From a bacterium (GTDB taxonomy: Bacteria; UBP14; UBA6098; B30-G16): a stretch of DNA of 45,207 bases. Under the pieces are notes generated by a model. That model worked only from the letters and a program-made list of their open reading frames with translations, searched no databases and was not told where the DNA came from. The stretch spans positions 1 through 45,207 of the forward strand of contig JAGGZE010000090.1 of assembly GCA_021162205.1 (NCBI GenBank), in the 5' to 3' direction. Below, one piece after another: positions 16,618 through 26,791 of this stretch (positions within the stretch are counted from its first letter, which is position 1; every line of letters starts with the position of its first letter). The translations under genes were made by a program, and so were the position numbers.

Positions 16618-17229
16618 ATGTCGAACATGGTCGAGTCTATACTTTGGATACCGGGACTTCTGCTGGCACTGACTTTTCACGAATACGCTCACGGAAAAGT
16701 TGCCTATGAACTCGGCGACCCCACTGCTGCACGAGCTGGAAGACTTACACTTAATCCACTATCGCATCTCGACCCGCTGGGAACTATCGCACTGTTTATA
16801 TTTCATATCGGCTGGGCAAAACCTGTGCCTATAAATCCATATTATTTCAAAAATCCCCGAAGAGATACCGTTTTGGTTTCGATTGCAGGACCCGCTGTAA
16901 ATTTTATACTCGCAATTATATCGGGATTAATACTTAAAATTATGTCGTCTATGGGATTATATAACACACCGGGCTGGAGAATGATTCTATACACGATGGA
17001 TATAAATGTAATTCTTGCGATGTTCAATCTAATACCTGTTCCGCCATTGGATGGCTCGAAAATTCTCTTCGGGATTGTGAAAATGCGAGATTCGACTATG
17101 TTTATGCTCGAACGATTCGGTCCGATGATTTTGTTGGGTTTGATTCTATTGGGCAGTTTTACCGGTTTTAATATATTACGGCTCGTTATTTATCCTGGAA
17201 TGGCAATTTTCAATGCAATTTTTATATAA
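16618..17229 (+). CDS. Site-2 protease family (M50) membrane metalloprotease
   Basis: Intramembrane zinc protease of 203 residues with HEYAH (His21, Glu22, His25) in the first membrane helix and the second conserved motif NLIPVPPLDGSKI (about 138-150) that completes the metal site. Five or six membrane helices are predicted. This short form, common in bacteria and archaea, has no PDZ domain. CGAGGAG precedes the ATG. Natural substrates are unknown. A small membrane-protein gene follows 12 bp downstream and is probably co-transcribed. Confidence 0.9.
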   Translation: MSNMVESILWIPGLLLALTFHEYAHGKVAYELGDPTAARAGRLTLNPLSHLDPLGTIALFIFHIGWAKPVPINPYYFKNPRRDTVLVSIAGPAVNFILAIISGLILKIMSSMGLYNTPGWRMILYTMDINVILAMFNLIPVPPLDGSKILFGIVKMRDSTMFMLERFGPMILLGLILLGSFTGFNILRLVIYPGMAIFNAIFI

Positions 17230-17241
17230 AAAGGTGCAGCG

Positions 17242-17451
17242 ATGATAAAATTTTCAAAATACCGCAGAAATTTCGATGTGAGTAAAAAAAAAGATAATAA
17301 TGAACAGGATGAAAATTTAGAATATGTTAATCTCGGGCGAATCGACCGTTCTAAATATCCGAAATCTATATTCTGGATTATATTTGCTGCTGCTGGAGTG
17401 GTGTTATTGTGGATGGTTATAAAATTCCTTTTTATACTTATGCAACATTGA
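17242..17451 (+). CDS. Small single-pass membrane protein
   Basis: 69 residues: a charged, lysine- and asparagine-rich N-terminal half and one membrane helix at about 47-66 (SIFWIIFAAAGVVLLWMVIKF). AAGGTG lies 8 bases before the ATG. Probably co-transcribed with the site-2 protease gene and a candidate partner of it, though nothing proves this. No family recognised. Confidence 0.6.
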   Translation: MIKFSKYRRNFDVSKKKDNNEQDENLEYVNLGRIDRSKYPKSIFWIIFAAAGVVLLWMVIKFLFILMQH

Positions 17452-17480
17452 TTTTTTATGGTTTTAGAAGGAGATAAAAA

Positions 17481-19421
17481 ATGTTTCGTAAAATTTTAAT
17501 AGCGATGCTTTTCAATATTTTAGTGATTTATGCTCAACCACAGAAGTATTTTATCTATTTCACCGATAAAAGTTCAGCTCGAAAAGCTAACTGGCAAGAG
17601 ATTGCGGCAAGCCATCTTTCGCAAAGAGCATTGGAACGCAGACAACGGCTCGGTATCCCATTAGATTGGTTCGATTTGCCTGTCGATGAAAATTATGTTG
17701 CGCAGGTCGAATCTCTTGGGGCACAGATTGTCCATAGATTGAAATGGTTAAATGCAGTTTCGGTGCGTTGCGAACCCACTGTGCTGAATGAAATTCACTC
17801 GCTGCCTTATGTTGTGTGGACTACAAAAGTTAAAACGATGCGTGGAAAAATTCCGCAGATTATTAAAATAAAAGGAGTCGAACCGGGGGAATCCTTTTAT
17901 GGCTCGGCATATCAGCAGGAAAATATGCTCGGTGTTCCCGCAATGCACGCTGCTGGCTATCGAGGCGAGGGCATTCGCATAGGGATGTTGGATTCAGGTT
18001 TCGATTTGACACAATCCGCATTCGATACGCTTATCGCCGATGGCAGACTTATCGCAAAATTCGATTTCGTCCACAACGATACATCGGTCGGATACGATTC
18101 GCTCGCAGGCGATTGGGATTTGTTCGGTTACCAGCATGGCACAGCGACTTTATCGTGTATTGCGGCATATGTTCCCTATGAAATGGTCGGTGTCGCCCCC
18201 GGTGCTGAAATCGCACTCGCGAAAACCGAAATTGTCGATACGATGGGCGTAGATTTCGAGCGTCGAATCGAGGAAGATAACTGGGCTGCCGGTATCGAAT
18301 GGCTCGATTCTCTCGATGCCGAAATAATTACAAGCTCGCTTGGATATTCAGATTTTCAAGGCGATAGTCAGGATTATAGTTTCGACCAACTAAATGGCGA
18401 TTATGCGATAACGACTGTTGCCGCCGATTTTGCTGCGAGTCGAGGCATAGCGGTTTTCAATTCCGCTGGCAACGAGCGTGGAAGCGGTTGGAACCACATA
18501 ATCGCTCCCGCCGATGGCGATTCGGTCTGCGCAATAGGTGCTGTTAATTTCGATGGCTCTTATGCCTCGTTTTCATCGCCAGGTCCTACCGCAGATGGCA
18601 GAATAAAACCCGACTTAGCCGCTCCCGGTGCTATGGTAACCGTATGGAGTCCCGATGCAGGTGCGCCATCCTACTCGAATGGAACGAGTTTTTCATGCCC
18701 GATTACCGCTGGTTCTGCGGCATTGGCGCTTCAAGCACTACGAGAAACCACCCCATCTATCGGCGGATGGAATTTAATCGAAACTATCAAATCCACCGCA
18801 GACCAGTATGATTCTCCCGATAACGACTATGGTTGGGGAATTCCAAAAATGCCTATCGCCACTGGAATTTTCGATGGTGTCTATGGAATTGTGAAAAACG
18901 CAAGCTCCGATGAATTGATAGTCGATGCTGAAATTGTAATCGGCAATGATACTATTTTAACCGATGCTCGCGGAAGATTTTGTGTCTACATTCCTGTCGC
19001 AGATACGAATATTTCAGTATCGACATCTATGACAGGATATTTTTCTGAGGACACGATTTTTGCACATAGAGAAAGGCAGCAGCATTATTTGAATATTATG
19101 CTAACACCCGTTGTCGGAGAAATTCACGATGTCTTATGCTACCCGAATCCATTTACAGATAGTCTGACAATTTGTTGGAAAAATGACGACCAAAATTTTG
19201 ACAATGCTTATGTTTGCATTTTCTCGGCATCGGGAAAACTTGTTAGGGAAATGCCTGTTGAAAAATTCGATGAATATGGTCATCTCATCTGGGATGGTAA
19301 AAATAACGATGGTAAATCGATTTCCGCAGGAATTTATATCGTCGTTGTTCAAATCGAAAAAGATTCCGAATGCTGTGTAGATGTTAAAACACATAAGATT
19401 AAAATTCTCTGCGTTCGATAG
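17481..19421 (+). CDS. Secreted S8 serine peptidase with FlgD-like C-terminal domain
   Basis: Exported subtilase of 646 residues. Signal peptide 1-18, then the FCB-type prodomain (KYFIYFTDK...LSQRALERRQRLGIPLDWFDLPV...WLNAVSV). The triad is Asp171 (LDSGF), His219 (QHGTATLS) and Ser403 (NGTSFSCP), with Asn331 (SAGNE). Residues about 475-540 are a carboxypeptidase-regulatory-like beta domain. The C-terminus begins CYPNPF (near 551) and continues as a FlgD-like/type IX-sorting-like Ig domain (HLIWDGKNNDGKSISAGIYIV). It is a paralogue of the protease at 834 but retains the sorting-type tail. GAAGGAG precedes the ATG. Confidence 0.9.
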   Translation: MFRKILIAMLFNILVIYAQPQKYFIYFTDKSSARKANWQEIAASHLSQRALERRQRLGIPLDWFDLPVDENYVAQVESLGAQIVHRLKWLNAVSVRCEPTVLNEIHSLPYVVWTTKVKTMRGKIPQIIKIKGVEPGESFYGSAYQQENMLGVPAMHAAGYRGEGIRIGMLDSGFDLTQSAFDTLIADGRLIAKFDFVHNDTSVGYDSLAGDWDLFGYQHGTATLSCIAAYVPYEMVGVAPGAEIALAKTEIVDTMGVDFERRIEEDNWAAGIEWLDSLDAEIITSSLGYSDFQGDSQDYSFDQLNGDYAITTVAADFAASRGIAVFNSAGNERGSGWNHIIAPADGDSVCAIGAVNFDGSYASFSSPGPTADGRIKPDLAAPGAMVTVWSPDAGAPSYSNGTSFSCPITAGSAALALQALRETTPSIGGWNLIETIKSTADQYDSPDNDYGWGIPKMPIATGIFDGVYGIVKNASSDELIVDAEIVIGNDTILTDARGRFCVYIPVADTNISVSTSMTGYFSEDTIFAHRERQQHYLNIMLTPVVGEIHDVLCYPNPFTDSLTICWKNDDQNFDNAYVCIFSASGKLVREMPVEKFDEYGHLIWDGKNNDGKSISAGIYIVVVQIEKDSECCVDVKTHKIKILCVR

Positions 19422-19431
19422 GAGGTGAAAT

Positions 19432-20145
19432 ATGAGGAATTTGAATCTTGAACGAATTTTAGCATATCCATTTCGTTTGAAAAGCAGGTTTTCACGATTT
19501 TCGATATTATTTTTTCTCACATTCATTCCGATTATCGGCTGGTCTGTTATAATCGGTTATATGCTTAAAATATCCAAAAGCTGGCTCGATGAGGATTTTG
19601 AAAAATATCCTTCGTTTTCGAAAATATTTGGAATGCTTGGCAACGGATTTATTATTATGCTAACACTATCGATATTTTTGATACCTGTATATTTACTATT
19701 GATGATTCCTAATATTGGCATAGTGATAGCGGATGTTTGGATTTTACTATTCATTTTCATTGTTCCATATTCGATTTCACGATATAGTGAAACTGAAAAA
19801 GTATTCGAGCTATTTAATTTTTCTATACTCGTAAAATTCATTCAGGAAAATACTCTTTACCTTGCCGCTGCATTTTTTGTTAATTTAATATCTTTGGTAA
19901 TAGTATCGATAGCACCATTTCTGCTGATTTATGCTGGAAGAATAATTATGCTATTTCCCCAAATCGGTGCGATATGGAAAATTTTCGGTGGACTATCGAT
20001 TGTGCTCGGTGTAATATTCGCAATAATCGGTTTGATATATTGGCTGCATATATTATTTTCGCTATCCGGAAATATATATGCTTTATGGCTTCGCACTCCA
20101 GAAACTGAAAAGAACCGCAGAACAAAAGTATCTCAAATCGCATAA
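19432..20145 (+). CDS. DUF4013-like integral membrane protein
   Basis: 237 residues with about five or six membrane helices. The opening (LNLERILAYPFRLKS...FFLTFIPIIGWSVIIGYMLKI) and general pattern fit DUF4013 membrane proteins, which have no known function. Strong ribosome site TAGGAGGTGA, 10 bp after the S8 peptidase stop, so it may share that transcript. The gene for the DUF2085 protein starts 5 bp after its stop. Confidence 0.7.
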   Translation: MRNLNLERILAYPFRLKSRFSRFSILFFLTFIPIIGWSVIIGYMLKISKSWLDEDFEKYPSFSKIFGMLGNGFIIMLTLSIFLIPVYLLLMIPNIGIVIADVWILLFIFIVPYSISRYSETEKVFELFNFSILVKFIQENTLYLAAAFFVNLISLVIVSIAPFLLIYAGRIIMLFPQIGAIWKIFGGLSIVLGVIFAIIGLIYWLHILFSLSGNIYALWLRTPETEKNRRTKVSQIA

Positions 20146-20150
20146 TAGAA

Positions 20151-20624
20151 ATGGAAGCTCTCGATAAAAATATCGGCAAAAAACTCGTGTATGGATTGAA
20201 TGGACTTTGGCTAATCATTTTAGTTCTTATCGTATTAACTCCATATCTTGCGAGTATAAGCAGTCCCTCGACTAAATATCTATATTTGCTTTTCAGACCG
20301 ACATGTCATCAAATGCCGCAAAGGTCGTTTTTTCTATGGGGACATAAAATGGCTGTTTGTGCAAGATGCACTGGAACTTACATCTCACTGCTTTTTTGTG
20401 GAATTATCTTCACATTATTTTTGACTTTCGGTAAGGTGAAATCGATTTCGACAATAGTCTTTTTTATTTTTCTCCTGCCGATTGCAATCGATGGTGGAAC
20501 GCAATTTGTGCATCTTCGCGAAAGCACGAATATTCTGAGATTTGTCACTGGTTTTTTCGGTGGACTGGGAACGATATGGTTCGTATATCCCCGCCTGTGG
20601 AAAATAGATGAAAAAAATTTATAA
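20151..20624 (+). CDS. DUF2085 membrane protein
   Basis: 157 residues with about four membrane helices. The DUF2085 signature is present: RPTCHQMPQRSFFLWGHKMAVCARCTG (about 47-74), with conserved Cys, His and the CARCTG motif that suggest metal or cofactor binding at the membrane. Function of the family is not known. No clear ribosome site; it begins 5 bp after the previous stop, consistent with translational coupling. Confidence 0.8.
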   Translation: MEALDKNIGKKLVYGLNGLWLIILVLIVLTPYLASISSPSTKYLYLLFRPTCHQMPQRSFFLWGHKMAVCARCTGTYISLLFCGIIFTLFLTFGKVKSISTIVFFIFLLPIAIDGGTQFVHLRESTNILRFVTGFFGGLGTIWFVYPRLWKIDEKNL

Positions 20625-20693
20625 TTTAGATAGAATCGAGACATTGGGATTAGATAAATGCCGTGCAAATTTAAAATAGATGACAAAATCTAA

Positions 20694-21182
20694 TTATTCA
20701 CAGGTTTCCACATTCTGCGCTATTACAATGAAAAGGTCATCTCCATCGGGGATTTCCATAATTTCACCGACAGTTCCGTGAGTTAAAGCCCAACACCATT
20801 GCATTTGGTGAGTTTTGTCCTTGCCGAGATATGTTATGCCGACCGACCTTACACCATCGCAGATGTGATTTTCATAATCATACATACTATGAAACGCATC
20901 CCTGCTGGGAGTCGGCCATTTATCGAGATATTCTGGAACGAGATTGAATGGAGCTATATTCGGGTTCACATCTGGAGGATAGCAGCCATAATCGTAATAA
21001 TATTCTTCGAGTGCCTGATAAATTCTTTTCAACCAGATTTTTGCACCTGCATATCTCGCTTTATCAGATGCAGTCCTATACATACTAACCGATAACGCCG
21101 CTAAAATCCCTATTATAACAACGACAATCATCAGTTCTATAAGCGTGAATCCTTTGCGATAATATTTATTTAAATATACCAT
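20694..21182 (-). CDS. Type II secretion/type IV pilin-like pseudopilin
   Basis: 162 residues with a class III (prepilin) leader: YYRKG-FTLIELMIVVVIIGILAALSVSMY, cut after the glycine at residue 11 by a prepilin peptidase, leaving N-terminal Phe and Glu5 of the mature protein. The C-terminal domain resembles GspG-type major pseudopilins (GAKIWLKRIYQALEEYYYDYGCYPPD) and has four Cys that may form disulfides. It could serve a type II secretion pseudopilus or a pilus; no other assembly genes are nearby. The start ATG has only a weak ribosome site. Confidence 0.85.
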   Translation of the reverse strand: MVYLNKYYRKGFTLIELMIVVVIIGILAALSVSMYRTASDKARYAGAKIWLKRIYQALEEYYYDYGCYPPDVNPNIAPFNLVPEYLDKWPTPSRDAFHSMYDYENHICDGVRSVGITYLGKDKTHQMQWCWALTHGTVGEIMEIPDGDDLFIVIAQNVETCE

Positions 21183-21364
21183 CTCACTTAATATACAGCA
21201 ATTTTTATACCAATTTCAATTGCCTTATACTATTGTGTTTTAGATAATTGTATAATTTTTAAAACTTTTTATTTTGCAAATTGCAAAAGTATTTTTTTAA
21301 AATCTATTTATTGCATTTTTATAGAATAAACTTATTTTTCATATAATCTTATTAAGGAGATGCT

Positions 21365-21445
21365 ATGATAAAAGAAATCGGTGGCAACTCTGAGTCAAAT
21401 TGCTATATTTCGACTATGGTTTTGGTTAAGACTTGGAGTAGATAG
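21365..21445 (+). CDS. Possible 26-residue small ORF
   Basis: AAGGAG stands 7 bases before ATG 21365 and a TATAAT box lies at 21342-21347. The product starts MIKEIGGNSESNCYIS and ends at TAG 21443-21445. It precedes the giant secreted-protein gene by 51 bp and might be a leader peptide or a spurious ORF. The rest of 21183-21496 is AT-rich with no recognisable feature. Confidence 0.35.
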   Translation: MIKEIGGNSESNCYISTMVLVKTWSR

Positions 21446-21496
21446 GTTATAAGCTGGATTTTAACTTGGGGTATAGACACTGTGAAGGAGGTTATA

Positions 21497-24400
21497 ATGA
21501 AAATCTTTTTATTCATCTTTTTATTACCTTTATTTTTATTTGCTCAAACAGATTCTATTGTAGTTCTCGATACCGAGAATTTTAGTCTCTGGCTGCCGAC
21601 TGGATGGACAGTTCTCGACCTTGCTGGCGCTGCGCCAGCGAATCATTGGTTTCCACTTACAGTGAGTGGAGATACTGCCGCAGCAATTACATATTCGGGA
21701 GACCGTTCAGATGATTGGCTAATAACTCCTATTTTGACTTTATCGAGTTTATCTGATTCGATTATGCTTTCATATTGGCAGCATTTTTCTCACTGGGCAA
21801 CCGAGGCAGGTTCGAGTTTTGTGATGTTTTCTCACGATAATGGCGCAACCTGGACAGATACACTCGTGATTTATCCCAAAGCTATGCCATCCGACGACCA
21901 GCTTGGAGATACCACGATTCATATCGAGACCGCTGGACCATTTACAGGAAATGAAAAAATCGCATTTTGGTATAACCATCGATATGGCAATTATTGGTAT
22001 ATCGATAATGTTCGCATCGTTCAATATATGTCGGAACCTGTTCCACCCGAGATTACTCACGATTCTTATTATCGTGCGGGAATGCCGTATTATTATGCTG
22101 CATTTCCAGAAACAATCTATATCTACGATATGACAGGATTGGACAGCGCTTATGTCTGTTATGATGTGGATTCGACAGATTCGTTTACTTGCGTAGCGAT
22201 GAATTATACCGGTTCCGACCCCGATAGAGTGGGTTTATGGGCGGGTTCGATTCCGATACAACCCGTTTGGAGTCGAATACGGTATTTTTTCTATGCGAGA
22301 GATTCTTATTTTGCCGACCCGAGTGTGGACAGCACCGATACATTCGAATTCATTGTTCAGGGCGAATATTATGCATTCGATAATACCGATTCCGACCCTG
22401 AAAGACCCGATACGGCATGGGTCGATATCGAGACGATGGGAGCGTATCGGATAGATGACTCGTGGACACTTGCCATCGATGATTCTGCTATCGCTTTACC
22501 GTTCACATTCAGATTTTACGGAATCGATTACGATACGGTGTTCGTGCATATGTCGGGATTTTTAAGATTCGGTGGACTCGGCACAATATTCGACCCTAAA
22601 GATAATCAAAATTTTCCCGACCCTATCGTTACCGGTCCCAATGGTTTAATCGCTGGAATGTGGGCTGAATTTCTTGCAACCGCTACAAATGGCGGCGATG
22701 TCTGGATATATGACAGCGACGACGATACTTTTATCGTTCTATACGATACTGTCGCCTGGATTTATCCCGGCGGTGGAATTCTCGATAATGTGATTACGAT
22801 GGAAATTATTTTAATAAGTCCATCTATTTGTTCCGAACCGGGCAATAATGGCGAAATTATTATAAGATACAAAGAACTTAACGATGACACGGTTTTATAT
22901 CACTGCACAGTCGGTGTCGAGAATGAAACGGGTGAACTTGGAACAACTTATCTTTACGATTATGTCTATTCCAGTGATGCCGCTGGAATCGAAAATGGAA
23001 GGGCAATTAAATTTACATCTACTCCGCCGTTGTATTTTGGGACAGCTTGCGTGGTTCAGGGAACCGCCGATTTGCGTGGAACACCTGCACCGGGGGATTC
23101 GGGGTTATATATCGAACTTATAAATTCCGACCTCACAGTTTATTCACGAACGAATGGATTTTATGAATTTCTTGGAGTTCCACCGGGGCAGTATTTTGTT
23201 CGAGGAAGACTTCCAGGATACAATTACGATGCTTCACCTTTATTCAATATCGCCGAAGGTGAAACAATCTTTTTGGATACATTATTTGTCACTCCAATTA
23301 CCGCTCCCAATAAGTATATCGCCGATTTTGAATTTACCGATGAACCAGGAATAGCAACAGGTGTATGGCAATGTGGTGAATTCGATATAAATTCATTCTC
23401 GTATTCTACAATTCCACCGCTTGCAAATCCTCCATTTTCGGCTCATTCTGGAACTCGTATGTGGGGAACGATGCTGAATTCCGAATATCCAAACGATGCG
23501 AATGGTTTTCTCGTGTTCCCGACGATTCCGACAATGGTGAAATTCTGGCATTACTACGAGACTGAAAATAGTGCCGATGGCGGACAAATATTATATTCCG
23601 AAGATTATGGCAAAACATGGTTATTGGCTCATCCTGTCGATGGCTATGACGATTCGGTTCATACACTGTCCGATTCTGGATTCACAGGTTCATCGGGCGG
23701 ATGGATTCAGGATAGCGTGAATTTGAATTCGACTAATGCAACCGATATCGGTTTTGTTTTCGTCAGTGATAATTCCACGACATATTCGGGATGGTATCTC
23801 GACGATGTATTTGTAGTTAATCTAAATCATTCGTATGGCATCATTCAGGGTTATGTATATAATAGCGCAGATTACGCTGGAATAAGCGATGCCATAATTA
23901 TTGCCGGGGGAACCGAAGGCGAAAGCGATGGCACCGGATTCTATCGATTAAACAATGTTGTAGTTGGGAATTATGACATCGAGGGGGATGCTTCAGGTTT
24001 TATTCCGACTCTCGTGCCTACTATAGTCGGCAAGGGCGATACGGTTATCGAAAATATTCCGCTCACTCGAATCGGTATCGAACCGACGGGGGATGATTAT
24101 CCCGAATGGGATTTTAATTATGGAACAAATGACACTTTGTATCTTACCATCACAAATCCTACCGATGATACAATCGATATTTTTGCCGATTTAATCGACG
24201 ATACAACATCGTTTCCCGAACTCGCAATCATAGATAGCATAGATATAACGGGCGTTTCATCGATATCTACCCCTATGGCTATCGGTTGCAGGGGCAAAAT
24301 TACAGGTTTCGATTACTGGATAACATCGGTGAATTTTGTATCGGGGAATCGTTTTAATGTCCAATTTAATCTCGATGGTATGCGAACAGGTGTTTTGCAT

Positions 24401-26518
24401 TCTACATTGTCATATACGGGATTTACAAATCTACCGGGGGATATGGCTTACGATGGACAATATATGTGGCAGACAGTTCCCGAAGCTCACACGATATATG
24501 CATGGGATGCGAATACTGGTGTGGTAGTCGATTCGATAGTCGCGCCAGTCGGTTCCGGCTGGGACAATCCCGATGTGCTTGTCTGGGGACTCGCATACGA
24601 CCTCGCTGGCGATGTATTTTATCTCGGCGATACTCTCGGAAAAATCTGGAAAGTCGCAGGTAAAAGCTGGACTATACCGGGCGATTCGATATGCAGCTGG
24701 CAGGTTTTTCAGCCATCTGGCGGAAATTATGAAAAAATTTATGGTCTCGCATTCGACCCGCAAAGAAGAACCATTTGGGCTTACGGCTCGGTTTTATACG
24801 GTATTCTCGCCGAACTCGACCCCGATTGCAATAGCTCGAACATCAGAATTATTTCTCAAACCGATATATTCTCAGATTATGAAATACATAGTCTCGACAT
24901 AAGCTATGACCATAAACTGTGGGGAGTATTTTATAATACCGTATCGGGAAGATACCAAATATATGCAATCGGGAATCTTTTAGCGGGAGCATATCCGGTC
25001 GGTGTTGGAATATATCCGCATTCGTTGGAAATCGCAGGTGGTGAATCGGGACAAATAGCGATTTTCACAGGTGCGAGCACACCAGCTGGTATTTATCCCT
25101 GCACATTGAGTATTTCCACGGTGACAGACGATTACAGTTTCAGCGAGCCGCTCGAATATCCATTGAATATAGTCGTATCGAAATCGCTGAATTTCGGATG
25201 GAACTTAATTTCGGTGCCTGTGCAGCCCAATTCGAATGACCCATATACGATGCTTTCCGATGATATAGTCCCATTTTTTAATGAACCCACGCATACAAAT
25301 ATTTATGCTTGGGACCCCGAAAGAGGAATGTATGTTGTGCCGGATACTTTCGCTCGCAATAATGGCTATTTCCTGTTTGCATGGCACAATAATACATATT
25401 TCGATATCCCCGGCGTGCCATATTACGATGCCTACACGATTACGATGCCGTATTACGAGACATCGCTATATCCTGGATGGTATCTTGTCGGCAATCCTGT
25501 AAATTATGCAATCGACTGGAACCAAATCGTGAACGGCTCGGGATTTTCAGGTCTTATGCCGATATATTATACACTAACAGGAGCTGGATGGGGAAGTTAT
25601 AGCCCGGGTTTTCCAGCCGGTGCCAGCAGATTTATTCAACCATACACGGGATTTTTCGTAGTGGTATATCCCGATATGACAGGAGTTCTGCCGATTGGAA
25701 CTAATTCGTTTATACCGGTGATGGCAAAAATGAATGCTATAAATTCCGATTTGCCCGATTTCACATTTAGGTTCGATGTTTTTGCATCGGATGATACAGC
25801 GAAATGGAACTATCTCGGCACACGAGCCGATGCAGACGACGATTTCGGCGATAGATACGATGCCGAAATTCCGCCGAATCCAATCGGTAAAAATAATATC
25901 GTCCATTTCATAAATAATAGCGATAAATTGATGCGCGATGTCCGTCGCACATTGGAAATCGGCGAATCGAAAATATGGACATTCGCTATCGACAATATCA
26001 CCGATGGTGAAACAGTCACTATTCACTGGAATAGCGACCATGAACCCGACGATTTCGATTGCTCGCAGGGACTGAATCAAATCGGTGCTAATTTCGATTT
26101 CGACCTGTTAGATATGCGAACTGGCACACATATAGATATGTGTTCGACCGACCATTATACATTCGCTCACGATGGCAGCAGGACATTTAATATAACGGTT
26201 TCAGCATTCGCATTAGATGCATCTGAGCAAACGAAACCCGACCGATATAGACTTATCAAAAACACTCCAAATCCATTCAATTCCGCCACTGCAATCGGAT
26301 TCGGTATCCCCGATAGATGCGAGGTATCGCTCGATATACTCGATATTTCGGGGCGAGTTGTCCGAAATCTTGCCGCAAACGAGTTCGATTCTGGATGGCA
26401 CAAAATCATCTGGGATGGCACGAATGATTTCGGCGAAAATGTGCCATCGGGTGTCTATTTATACCGATTGCGGGCGGGCGATTTCACCGCTATGAAGAAG
26501 ATGGTTCTACTGAAATAA
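21497..26518 (+). CDS. Giant secreted multidomain surface protein with FlgD-like sorting domain
   Basis: 1673 residues, start at ATG 21497 (MKIFLFIFLL) with GAAGGAGG upstream. Signal peptide 1-17. Domains visible in order: an anchor-J/MAM-like beta domain (about 20-185), a nidogen-like beta region (about 310-510), a carboxypeptidase-regulatory-like domain (about 515-580), a second anchor-J-like domain (about 610-780), a second regulatory-like domain (about 785-845), a propeller-like stretch (about 940-1150), a GWNLISVPV module pair (about 1230-1400), and a C-terminal NTPNPFNSATAIGF/FlgD-like domain (about 1580-1673). No catalytic motif seen, so probably an adhesin or structural surface protein exported by a type IX-like route. 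Confidence 0.85.
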   Translation: MKIFLFIFLLPLFLFAQTDSIVVLDTENFSLWLPTGWTVLDLAGAAPANHWFPLTVSGDTAAAITYSGDRSDDWLITPILTLSSLSDSIMLSYWQHFSHWATEAGSSFVMFSHDNGATWTDTLVIYPKAMPSDDQLGDTTIHIETAGPFTGNEKIAFWYNHRYGNYWYIDNVRIVQYMSEPVPPEITHDSYYRAGMPYYYAAFPETIYIYDMTGLDSAYVCYDVDSTDSFTCVAMNYTGSDPDRVGLWAGSIPIQPVWSRIRYFFYARDSYFADPSVDSTDTFEFIVQGEYYAFDNTDSDPERPDTAWVDIETMGAYRIDDSWTLAIDDSAIALPFTFRFYGIDYDTVFVHMSGFLRFGGLGTIFDPKDNQNFPDPIVTGPNGLIAGMWAEFLATATNGGDVWIYDSDDDTFIVLYDTVAWIYPGGGILDNVITMEIILISPSICSEPGNNGEIIIRYKELNDDTVLYHCTVGVENETGELGTTYLYDYVYSSDAAGIENGRAIKFTSTPPLYFGTACVVQGTADLRGTPAPGDSGLYIELINSDLTVYSRTNGFYEFLGVPPGQYFVRGRLPGYNYDASPLFNIAEGETIFLDTLFVTPITAPNKYIADFEFTDEPGIATGVWQCGEFDINSFSYSTIPPLANPPFSAHSGTRMWGTMLNSEYPNDANGFLVFPTIPTMVKFWHYYETENSADGGQILYSEDYGKTWLLAHPVDGYDDSVHTLSDSGFTGSSGGWIQDSVNLNSTNATDIGFVFVSDNSTTYSGWYLDDVFVVNLNHSYGIIQGYVYNSADYAGISDAIIIAGGTEGESDGTGFYRLNNVVVGNYDIEGDASGFIPTLVPTIVGKGDTVIENIPLTRIGIEPTGDDYPEWDFNYGTNDTLYLTITNPTDDTIDIFADLIDDTTSFPELAIIDSIDITGVSSISTPMAIGCRGKITGFDYWITSVNFVSGNRFNVQFNLDGMRTGVLHSTLSYTGFTNLPGDMAYDGQYMWQTVPEAHTIYAWDANTGVVVDSIVAPVGSGWDNPDVLVWGLAYDLAGDVFYLGDTLGKIWKVAGKSWTIPGDSICSWQVFQPSGGNYEKIYGLAFDPQRRTIWAYGSVLYGILAELDPDCNSSNIRIISQTDIFSDYEIHSLDISYDHKLWGVFYNTVSGRYQIYAIGNLLAGAYPVGVGIYPHSLEIAGGESGQIAIFTGASTPAGIYPCTLSISTVTDDYSFSEPLEYPLNIVVSKSLNFGWNLISVPVQPNSNDPYTMLSDDIVPFFNEPTHTNIYAWDPERGMYVVPDTFARNNGYFLFAWHNNTYFDIPGVPYYDAYTITMPYYETSLYPGWYLVGNPVNYAIDWNQIVNGSGFSGLMPIYYTLTGAGWGSYSPGFPAGASRFIQPYTGFFVVVYPDMTGVLPIGTNSFIPVMAKMNAINSDLPDFTFRFDVFASDDTAKWNYLGTRADADDDFGDRYDAEIPPNPIGKNNIVHFINNSDKLMRDVRRTLEIGESKIWTFAIDNITDGETVTIHWNSDHEPDDFDCSQGLNQIGANFDFDLLDMRTGTHIDMCSTDHYTFAHDGSRTFNITVSAFALDASEQTKPDRYRLIKNTPNPFNSATAIGFGIPDRCEVSLDILDISGRVVRNLAANEFDSGWHKIIWDGTNDFGENVPSGVYLYRLRAGDFTAMKKMVLLK

Positions 26519-26684
26519 TGATTTGGCATGGCAAACATTTACTCGAAATTCACATCTACGAAGCCGCAAATCGTTCGTAGGAGGTCGCGGTTCGTGTGTA
26601 GGAAGTCAATAACCATCTCGACTAATCGGGACAAGTTACGCATTTGAGCGGTAATCGCACAAACTTGCACCCGAAAATGAGATG

Positions 26685-26740
26685 TTCTTTCACACTCCAA
26701 AATACGCTCTCAGAATAATGAGAATTTTTCTTGCGAAAAG
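26685..26740. repeat. 54-bp direct repeat R1
   Basis: TTCTTTCACACTCCAAAA starts a 54-bp sequence repeated at 28170 with 49 of 54 identical bases and no gap. It ends TTCTTGCGAAA. It lies 53 bp before the HicB-like start. The remaining 26519-26684 carries two similar 10-mers (GTAGGAGGTC, GTAGGAAGTC) but no gene. Confidence 0.75.
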
Positions 26741-26791
26741 GTGGACGGGAAGGTAGATTGAGAGGAAGGAAAATTACAATACGGAGGTAAA

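Noticed and set aside
25574-26080. 168-residue minus-strand ORF
   Set aside because: Shadow of the giant secreted-protein gene, made open by the TCGA-rich codon use; no ribosome site.
26608-26622. 15-mer AATAACCATCTCGAC, inverted copy at 45073-45087
   Set aside because: One or two exact 15-mer matches are expected by chance in 45 kb of biased composition, and the flanks do not match.
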